NCBI RefSeq assembly: GCF_005239225.2
Contig: NC_133298.1
Coordinates: 2,790,001 to 2,854,000 of the forward strand
Origin: Populus alba
Lineage: Eukaryota > Streptophyta > Magnoliopsida > Malpighiales > Salicaceae
Reading direction: 5' to 3'
DNA length: 64,000 nt
In this document: positions 57,201 through 64,000 of the stretch, piece by piece
Position numbering within the stretch: position 1 is the first letter of the stretch
Layout of the letters: the number at the start of each line of letters is the position of its first letter
Position numbers and translations under genes: made by a program
Notes under the pieces: generated by a model
Told to the model about the DNA's origin: nothing
Seen by the model: only the letters and a program-made list of their open reading frames with translations
Database searches by the model: none

Positions 57201-60200
57201 CTCGTGCGGGTCAAATCATTATTCATGCAAATAAAATAAATGCTTTGAATCAATTCAGTTCTCAATAACCCTCAAATTGAAATTTCAATCTTTTTTTGAC
57301 CAACCAGATGTCACTTCATCTTTATACCAAAAGCAAAAAATTTTCATCACGTCAAGAAACCTGTCCATAGGAATCACTTGAATTTTTAGAACAAGTTTAT
57401 TTTGAACCAATATCAAAATCATTTTTGTGATTGGAATAACTTTGAAGTTCCAGAAATTTTGCATGAAAACATTTCATTGTACAAAAAACCCAAACTTACT
57501 TTCACATATCCTCACCCTAAACTAAACCCAATTTGAACACTTGGAGGGCATGATCAAGATGGGGGGCAATAAAAAACACATGGTAGGGCTGACTCCATTA
57601 TTTCTTTTCTAAGAAAACTGTCTGGCGAAATTAGCAACCCTTAAGATAAAGGGTGAAGGACAAAGATGTATGATGACATCAAACCATTCTCAAACCATTC
57701 TCAGAGGTCAAGATCACAAGATGTAACCCGAGGAAGCAAAAGCGGAAAAGCCATCGAAGTTTACTACCAACACTACAACTTTTGAGAGAAAACAAAGACA
57801 CCATGAAGAAATGGGAGCCTATATTTCTCAGGTAAGTATACATGCATATCAATCATAATGCATTTGCTTTTCAACATTGACAATCATTGTTTCAACATCA
57901 ACTTTTGGGTAGTGCGTTTTATAACCCTACCTCTTTTTTAGTGCGCCTTGAGCCCTTACCTCCTTTTGAGTGCGCCTTTGAGCCCTCACCTCCCTTTGAG
58001 TGCGCCTCTGAGCCCTCACCTCCATTTTTTAGTGCGCCTTTGAGCCCTCATCCCTTGGGTAGTGCATTTTCTAACCCTACCTCCTTTTGAGTGCGCCTTT
58101 GAGCCCTCACCTCCATTTTTTAGTGCGCCTTTGAGCCCTCATCCCTTGGGTAGTGCGTTTTCTAACCTTACCTTCTTTTGAGTCCGCCTTTGAGCCCTCA
58201 CCTCCATCTTGAGTGCGCCTTTGAGCCCTAACATCCATTTTGAGTGCGCCTTTGAGCCCTCATCCCTTGGGTAGTGCGTTTTCTAACCCTACCTCCTTTT
58301 GAGTGCGCCTTTGAGCCCTCACTTCCATTTTGAGTGCGCCGTTGAGCCCTCAACTTCGTTGGTAGTGCGTTTTTCTAACCCTATCTCTTTTCGAGTGCGC
58401 CTTTAAGCCCTCACCATCCAATTTTTGGATAGGTCACCCATTACAATTCGACCAATTCTTCATTTTTTTACCTGGGTAGGTCACCCATTACAATGAGACC
58501 GCACTTCACATTCTTTCCTTGTTTAAGTTTCGGGTTAAAGGGGATTGGCGAAAGGAATCTCAGTTTAGCCCAACCACACACAAGACTTTGGGTCCGGTTG
58601 AAGTTTTAGGTCAATCAAATTTTGAGACGACCAGTTTTGGAAGACCAATTTTATTTTATCTTTACAACACTTACTATGCACAAATCACAAATCTTTGCTC
58701 TGTAAGCATTGAAAAGAGGGGGGCAACTGTTGTAACCCATTTTTGGGTCCCCACATAAAAAATAATAAAATACAAAAAAATTCAAAAAAATATATTATCA
58801 AAAATATATCAGTGAAAAAAAAAAGCCAGAGCGCCCTAAAAATGCTCAAAAATGGATTGAGGATGTTTAAAAATATAAAAATTAATTTTTGACAGTATAT
58901 CATTGACTGATGAGAGCCCTGTTTACAAAGAAAATTCATCCTAAGGAAGAAAAGTCCAAAATCAGAAGTTTATGGACTCAATTAAATTTTATTGAAGGTT
59001 TAATTGAATTTATAAAGAGTTTAATTGTAAGAAAATTGATTTTTTGAGTTAATTTGGGCTTTAATTGGAAGAAATTAAAGTTATGGGATCAAATTATAAT
59101 TTTTAGAAGTTAATTTGGTCAAATCAGGGGCTTAATTGCATAAATATTGAAGTTTAATGGCCATTTAGGGACTAAATTGAAGAAATCCGAGACCAAGGAC
59201 TAAATCGTAAAACGCGCGCAAATTGAAGGCCTACTTTAAATTTGACGCGTTTTGGCGCCAAATCCATTTAAATGAAACGGCGCGTTTTGGTAAAAACGAC
59301 ACCGTTTCATGCACTGTTTTTTTTAAAAAAAAAAACAAAGAAAGAACCCAAAACAGTGCCGTTTTGAACGGCGCCATCATCTTCTTCCCCTGGACACGCA
59401 GCGAAGCAGGGGAAGAAGAATTATTTTTCTTCTTCCCACGTTCATCTTCAATAAGACGCCGCCTCCCTTAAAAAAGACACCGAAAAAGGACACCCACTTG
59501 CCCCGCTTTCCATGTATTAAGGGATGGTGGAGGGGCGGCCAACAGTGGCCGCCCCACCTTGTTTTTGCCTATAAAAACAGGGGAGGGTTGCTGAAAAAAA
59601 AAAGGAAAAAAAGAGAGGGAACAGAAGGGAGAAGAGGAGAGAGAACATAGTAGAAAAGAGGAGAAGAGGAAAGGAAAAGAAAGAAGAAAAAACCGAATAG
59701 AAGAAGCAGAAAAGAGCAAAAAAACGACAGAGGCGGTAGAGAGAGAGAGAGAGAGAAACAGAGCAACGCCGGCCACCGTGCCTTCGCCGCCAGCAACACC
59801 ACCGGCAACGCCACCGCAGGTAATCTCTCACCGCACCGTCTCTTTCTCCGATTGCCCTCCTCCCTTTTTTTCGTTTGCATGCAGAACGTGAATTAATTCA
59901 CGTTCTGCAGCTGAAGGAAGGCTGGTTACTGTGCCCATTTTGGTAATGGGCCGAGTCCGCCCCTTTTCAATTTTTTTTTTAAATTTTATTTTATTTTTTT
60001 CATTTTTGTCAGAAGTTTTAACAATTTTTCGTTTTTGTCAGAAGTACTGTTCACACGGTACTGTTCTCACATGTATTTGGGCCTAACCCGGCCCATTCAG
60101 AAAGCAAAGAAATCAAAAATATTTGTTTCAACATTTTATAATTTTTCCGCGTAGTTTTTATGTCATTTTGATTAATATCGGGCAGTATTTTTATGTCGTA

Positions 60201-62723
60201 AAAATATAAATCCGGTATTAAAATACCCAATTTTCAGATAAAAAAATTCCAAAAGTACAAAAAAAAAAAAAAAAGTTTTTGTGCATACGGCCAAGTGTCT
60301 CAAATCTAAAAATCATATCGTATTTTTCATATGTAAAAAAAAAACAATATTTTAGCATGTATATTGGCTTTAATAACCAGTTTATTAAAGTCAAGAGAAC
60401 ATTGGCCAAAATCTCAAAAACAACAAAAATATTAATTTGTTTGATTTTAGTATCAGAGATTATGAATTTATACGTAAATCGTATTCCTGATAATAAAAAG
60501 ATATTTTCTTTTGACGATTTTGAATAGTTAGTTTTTTTACCCGATAAAGATAAGGATCTTCGTACAGAGAAGGACTTTTTTTAAACTGTAAACAAACCAA
60601 CAATTAAAAAACCACAAGAAGATTTTAGATTTTATCAGACATTAAAACAATGCAGCCTACCTTAGGTAGGGCGTAGTTGGGGTGCTAATACCTTCCCTTT
60701 ACGCAACCAGCCTCCGTACCCGATCTCTAAAGACCAGTTAAGGTTCCTAGTAACCAGAATACTAGGTGGCGACTCTCAGTCCGTATTTTCACATGTAGAG
60801 ACAAGAATTCCTTGTCTCTCCCTATTTGCCAGGAATAAATATTCCGATTTTTCCTTGAGGGTGGACGATCGCCGCGCCGCCGCACACGTGCGACAAGAAC
60901 AAAGCCTTTTATGGATTGAAGTAAGCCCCAAAGAGCTTGGTATAATCACATTGATGGATATTTTTTAAAAAATGAATTTGGTAAATGATCCCATGAATAT
61001 ATTATATATGTGAAGATAAAAAGAGAGTGATGATACTCTTATTATATGTTTGTATGTGGATGACTTGATGTTTATAGGAAATAATCCAAAAATGTTTGGA
61101 GACTTCAAATAAGCAATGATCAAGGAGTTCGAGATGACAAACATTGATCTTATGACATACTATCAAGGGATTAAGATCAAATAAGGAGAGTAAAATCTTT
61201 GTAAGTCAAGAGAACTTTGAAAAAGAGATTCCTAAGAAGTTCAAGATGGAGGATTGTGCAAAAGTGAATACTCTAGCTAAGTGTGGAGTGAAGTTGTCAA
61301 AAAATGATGAAGGATATGGAGTTCAAAGAAGTAATCTATAGTCATATTATCAACTTGTAAAGCTGAATATATAGTTGTTACAACATGTCTTTATCATTCC
61401 ATATGGCTAAAAAGATTATTGAAATAGTTGTTAATGTCACAAGATAAAAATAAAAAAATTTATGTGGATAACTCATCAACCATTGTCTTAGCTAAAAATC
61501 CAGTTTTTCATGACAAAAGTAAGCACATTAACACAAGATTTCATTATCTAAGAAATTAGATTATAAACAAGAAAGTTGAAGTCAAGTATTTAAAGACTCA
61601 AGATCAAGTCGTGAATATTTTCATAAAACCACTTAAATATAATGTTAGATGAGAGATTTATTGGGAGTTATAAATAAATCAAATTTAAGAAAGATGTTGA
61701 AAGTAAACCAGATTTCTAAATAATTAATTGGACTGGTCGACCAGTTGGGAATTGATCAACTGATTAGAACAAAACAACTAGATTGGATTATATGAATCGG
61801 TCAACCGTTTGAGAAAACGATCGATTGGTTGAGTTAGTAGAATAATTTTTTTTATCAATTGAGGTTTTCCTTTTGTTAATTTAATTTCTTGATTGTTTAG
61901 AACTTTTTACCTATAAATAAGCTTATAATCAAAATCGTGATAGATGCATGCAGAAGAGTTTAAGAGTAACTTTGAGAAAACACTTAATGAAAAGCATTAA
62001 TTCTCTCAAATATTTCTTGTTGTTTAGTTTTGTCTTTAGGGATTAGCTTCACCACACCCAGAGTTTCTTCCGACATGTATCTCATAAAAATATGGCAAGG
62101 GGTTACGATAGTACAAGAGTAGCTAACTCACCTTGAACCATTTTATTTCTTCTTGTAGTTTGAGTGCAGGGCTGGGCTTGGTTCCTCCGCGGTAGTGCTT
62201 AATGTGTGCAACGTGGTGTAACAATGTGTAGCCATTATTATCGATCCTCGAACTCAGCCTGATCATAATTGATTTGAACTTTTTCTCTACATAACTATAA
62301 ATCTCCCGCCGTCGATGCATCACAGCTACATGCATTATGTTCTGTCCTGTTTCATTAAGAAGCTCAACACCCTGAGGAAATTTTTCAAGTATTTCTTTAG
62401 CAATCTCTTCTATTCCATTACTAATTGCTATAAACAACGGGATTGGGTCTACTCGTTGTCCTCCTTTTCCTCCTCCTTCCCCTGGGTCTACTCCTTTTCC
62501 TCCTCCTTCCCCTGGATTTCTTCCCCCTTTTTGTCCTTCGCTTTGTCGTCCTCTTCCTCCTTGACCAGGGGTTTCGATAGTAACTTTGTTAGGACCCACT
62601 ACATTGATAGATTGCCACCAATGATGCTTGTTCCTTTCTATAAGCTCCTGTGCAAGTTTCAATGCAGATTCATGCTTGTCCTTTTCTTTCTGGATTCTTC
62701 CCACCTGCCATCCTATCATGTTT
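51734..62723 (-). CDS. Ankyrin-PGG (ACD6/ITN1-type) gene 2, last two exons
   Basis: Minus-strand exons 62723-62132 and 52555-51734 join in phase across a 9.6-kb intron. The first has GWQVGRIQKEKDKHESALKL, a Gly-rich linker containing two GEGGGKG repeats, and ankyrin repeats (PLFIAISNGIEEIAKEIL, GQNIMHVAVMHRRREIY and NGYTLLHHVAH). It ends LQEEIKWFK at GTGAGT. The second opens with a 39-bp duplicated segment, has PDNEDHLRVVV twice in tandem, then EEHKAQLKLAQEWIEKTS, AAAYTIPGGSDDRGFP and four membrane segments of the PGG domain. There is no stop or frameshift in 470 codons. Upstream ankyrin exons should lie beyond the right edge. It is the inverted paralogue of the gene at 18391-27856 and lacks that copy's exon insertion, though its intron carries 8.7 kb of transposon. 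Confidence 0.82.
52742..52942. mobile_element. MITE-like repeat in the gene 2 intron
   Basis: AGTGTGGTAGCGGTTGCTTTT at one side and GTAAAACACCGTTTAAAACGC at the other enclose ATGATATCAGCACATC. The paralogous intron of gene 1 lacks this segment, so it was inserted (or lost there). Ends not fixed. Confidence 0.5.
52975..53265 (+). repeat. Diverged copia LTR-like fragment
   Basis: Shares with the LTRs at 53332 and 61695 the order: TTGACTGGTTGATAAACAATTG, TTTTATTTGTCTAAAATTTTA, CTTATAAATAGACTCGTAATCAGAATC and CACTTAATAAAA. More diverged than those two are from each other. Confidence 0.55.
53332..53716 (+). repeat. Old copia 5' LTR
   Basis: TGTTAAAAGTAAAC start, ATTCTAACA end, with TATAAATAAGC at about 53550. 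Confidence 0.83.
53717..53730 (+). promoter_or_regulatory. Old copia primer-binding site
   Basis: AGTAGTATCAGAGC: one change from the canonical TGGTATCAGAGC. Confidence 0.75.
54167..54216. repeat. (AAT)n microsatellite
   Basis: About 16 AAT units within the copia gag remnant, at the edge of the inserted LTR-like piece. Confidence 0.9.
54217..54360 (+). repeat. LTR-like fragment inside copia gag
   Basis: AAGTGATATCAAAGAGAG, CACTTAAAAAAGTATA, TTCTTGAGTTTTGCAACTTAGC and a final CTTCCAACAAGTAGTAT repeat the 3' end of the LTR-like fragment at 52975-53265 and the start of the primer site region. It interrupts the gag reading between two recognisable motifs. Confidence 0.55.
54723..55990 (+). pseudogene. 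Tat Gag, truncated, with an internal stop
   Basis: The frame enters in the N-terminal region (VPLTVAIQDLRN-like, from 54723) and meets a TAA at 54853-54855, then runs open from 54880 to 55686 for 268 codons with KKFRVPEFIKYSG, FFQDSLSGATLSWYMRL and KESIREYAQRWRELAAQV. After a frameshift, 55777-55986 encodes LLRIGQIAPEPLPPLQPPYP and the C-terminal zinc-knuckle-like CEYHAGITGHSIYTC. It is the better preserved relative of the Gag at 33315. Confidence 0.8.
55991..57899 (+). other. Long 3' non-coding region of the gag-only Tat element
   Basis: No pol domain in 1.9 kb. The conserved islands CACACTGGGGGGCA (56748-56761 and again 56981-56994) and GAAATGGGAGCCTATATTTCTCAGGTA (57808) are shared with the other Tat 3' regions. 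Short frames on both strands lack family signals. Confidence 0.6.
57900..58430 (+). repeat. Minisatellite (GAGTGCGCCTTTGAGCCCTCA-type)
   Basis: About 17 units of 29-38 bp mix GAGTGCGCCTTTGAGCCCTC with TAGTGCGTTTTCTAACCCTACC. Related in sequence to the array at 43575-44630 (GCCTTTGAGC core) although the LTRs of the two elements belong to different families. Confidence 0.85.
59251..59262. promoter_or_regulatory. E2F-type site in the LTR
   Basis: TTTGGCGCCAAA is the full palindromic E2F consensus, about 310 bp before the TATA box. The related LTR has CTGGCGCCAAA at 41218-41228, a one-sided match. Confidence 0.5.
59881..59908. other. LTR palindrome, 28 bp, perfect
   Basis: GCAGAACGTGAATT followed directly by its reverse complement. 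Corresponds in position to the palindromes at 1256-1286, 8694-8722, 31986-32010 and 41941-41978. Confidence 0.9.
60896..61660 (+). pseudogene. Copia RT/RNase H remnant
   Basis: Stop-ridden frames show KAFYGLK-APRAW (near 60902), ICLYVDDLMFIGNNPKMF with the catalytic YVDD (about 61050-61100), IKEFEMTNIDLM, a protease-like gap, STCKAEYIVV (near 61350), IYVDNSSTIVLAKNPVFHD and SKHINTRFHYL (about 61450-61545). These are the C-terminal landmarks of copia pol in order. It belongs to the 53332-62075 element. Confidence 0.8.
61695..62075 (+). repeat. Old copia 3' LTR
   Basis: TGTTGAAAGTAAACC start, TTCCGACA end; much diverged from the 5' LTR. Confidence 0.83.
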
Positions 62724-63089
62724 CTTCATATGTGAGATATACAGAGAGAGATCTATAATGAATTTTCTGCAAATATGAACAGAGTATACGAGAAAATAAT
62801 ACAAATGTTCAATTTTGGTGAGATGTGTCCAAATTTCTACTCCTATGTCAATTTTCCGGTGTTTCTCAATTTTCAATACAGACTTATATTACGTAATTTT
62901 ATTTTATTTTTTGACTAGTTCGTGGTGAGGTACTGAAGCAATAAATAAATAGTGAAAAGGTAATACGTGATTTAATTTAACCATAACCACAACCATAACT
63001 ATATTTAAATGCAGTAACTTTAATAATTCGAAATATGGATTGGACAAAAACACCCTTCACTAAAAGTCTTTCATAATCAGAGGCTCGTT
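62724..63089 (-). other. Intron upstream of the gene 2 exon
   Basis: On the minus strand the first ~150 bases match 20650-20816 of gene 1 (CTCTCTGTATATCTCACATATGAAG acceptor region), then similarity fades. No further exon recognised. Confidence 0.5.
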
Positions 63090-63660
63090 TACTTGTATTG
63101 AGAAAGCTCTAGAGGTAAACTTTAATCCTTTAATTACTAGATAATTTAGAATCCCAGGCTTCGGAAATAATTGGATTTGGTACTGCTTCAAGAAGAGAGA
63201 TCTTGTGGCATCAAAAGGCATTAGTTTGGGAGACAGAAATACCAAATTGTACCATGCTCTTACAGTTGAAATCTGCGGATGGAAGCTGGTGTACTGATGT
63301 AGATGTTTTGAAGATCATGGCTATAGACTATTATAAACAGTAGTTGATAAAGGATTCTCCTTTGGTCTTAGGTGCATGTGTTTCGGATATTTTCCTGCTC
63401 TTTCCTCTAGTGATCTCCTCACTCTTGCCAGGCCTATCACTAATGATGAAGTAGAAAGAGTAATTTTTCTATGGATTCTTATAAAGCACCTGCATTGCAT
63501 GGACTTCAGCATTTTATTTTATTTTTATCAAAGCTAATGGGATATTATTGGTCGTTCTTTGTTCTCTTTTATTCGGAGGTTGTTTCAGCACGGGATATGA
63601 GATTATGCATCCATTCTTGTCTTCTACAAATTCCCTAGCTTTTGTTCTAACTCTCCACAA
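63090..63660 (+). pseudogene. L1-type LINE fragment
   Basis: Frames shift but show, in order, GDRNTKLYHALTV-like sequence (near 63230), ADGSWCTDVDVLKIMAIDYYK (63277-63340), FPALSSSDLLTLARPITNDEVERVIF (about 63392-63470) and a WDIIGRSLFSFIRRLFQHG stretch (about 63542-63596). This is the linker between endonuclease and reverse transcriptase in plant LINEs. At least two stops and two frameshifts. Confidence 0.65.
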
Positions 63661-64000
63661 CTGCATTGGATACGACTTTATTCCAAACTTATCATCTAAA
63701 AGAACATCAAGAGCTTAATTGGATAAGTTAGGGTCGCCATTTACTATAGGTAGTAGTTTTTAGCCACCCATGTTGAGTTAGTTGTAATGACCTAATACAA
63801 CTATGTCTACCTCTCAATAACTTAATCATAAAAGTTTTGCTACTAGGTAACAAAGAAGCATAAATCCTCAATTTGTAGCCAATGCCTAAACAAAATGCAC
63901 CCACTTTACTTTTTTAATTAATAGTTCTTTTAAATTTATAACCACACTTAACTTCATATTTCCTCAACATATCCCTAAAATGATAAACATTAATGAATAG
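63661..64000. other. AT-rich spacer
   Basis: No gene or recognisable repeat seen up to the window edge. Confidence 0.5.

Larger units (their letters stand above)
54723..60895 (+). mobile_element. 5'-truncated gag-only Tat element nested in the old copia
   Basis: Begins abruptly inside gag, runs through a long 3' non-coding region and a minisatellite, and ends with polypurine tract AAAAGAGGGGGGCAAC and a 3' LTR (58728-60895). No pol lies between gag and the 3' region, as in the element at 30569-47113. The right end meets copia RT at 60896; the left end abuts copia gag. Its 5' LTR and the copia protease-integrase-RT segment are both gone, so one deletion removed both. Confidence 0.75.
58728..60895 (+). 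repeat. 3' LTR of the gag-only Tat element (2168 bp)
   Basis: TGTTGTAACCC start, CGTGCGACA end. Contains an E2F-like TTTGGCGCCAAA (59251-59262), paired GAAACGGCGCG and CGACACCGTTTC motifs, TATA CTATAAAAAC (59569), GA-rich leader with a CGCAGGTAATC donor-like end (59815-59825), a 28-bp palindrome (59881-59908) and the CTTAGGTAGGGCG to CTAGGTGGCGACTC block (60662-60776). Confidence 0.85.
53332..62075 (+). mobile_element. Old Ty1/copia element in the intron of gene 2
   Basis: LTRs 53332-53716 and 61695-62075 (TGTT..ACA) are flanked by TGTAT (53327-53331 and 62076-62080). A primer-binding site follows the first LTR. Gag remnants (53760-54715) and RT/RNase H remnants (60896-61660) share orientation. 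The middle was replaced by a truncated Tat element. The LTRs differ at roughly a fifth of positions by eye, so the insertion is old. The gene 1 intron (26844-26905) is the empty site: its text matches 62131 downwards and then 53331 downwards without interruption. Confidence 0.88.

Overview
This is a nuclear genome window from a flowering plant. The evidence is intron-split genes, plant-type LTR retrotransposons primed from initiator Met-tRNA or with a Tat-type primer site, a phloem-protein-2 (PP2) domain, ankyrin-PGG membrane proteins of the ACD6 family and an AT-rich background. A woody eudicot, possibly Salicaceae, fits the style of the small interspersed repeats, but that is an impression. 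Most of the window is transposon-derived; only three host genes are well supported.

Layout. 1-1.6 kb: spacer and a worn LTR fragment. 1.8-5.1 kb: a minus-strand PP2-like gene whose upstream exons sit in a ~510-bp tandem array. 5.5-10 kb: old repeat sequence with two minisatellites and a solo LTR (8077-9447, target-site duplication ACTTT). 10-12.4 kb: segmental copies of the PP2 exon array. 12.4-18.4 kb: AT-rich spacer with degraded repeats. 18.4-27.9 kb: a plus-strand ankyrin-PGG gene cut in an exon by a young, apparently complete Ty1/copia element (20922-26324, duplication CGTAA, 1379-codon gag-pol). 30.5-50.8 kb: a three-level nest. A copia-type element without recognisable coding sequence (duplication CTTTT) carries in its 5' LTR a 16.5-kb Ty3/gypsy Tat-type element (duplication AGTGG). 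That element holds only gag of its own, and a second, pol-bearing Tat element lies inside it, its 5' end hidden by a 500-N gap. 51.7-62.7 kb: a minus-strand paralogue of the ankyrin-PGG gene, still open in both visible exons although its intron holds an old copia element (53332-62075, duplication TGTAT) that itself contains a truncated gag-only Tat element. 63.1-63.7 kb: a dead LINE.

The two ankyrin-PGG genes are convergent paralogues. Comparing their introns and exons gives clean empty-site alleles for the copia insertions. The Tat elements share a layout of gag, a long 3' non-coding region, a family-specific minisatellite, a polypurine tract and a long LTR. Every LTR copy of that group carries a near-perfect palindrome at the same place but with different sequence, which I consider the most interesting signal here. 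I found no defence system, CRISPR array, tRNA or rRNA.
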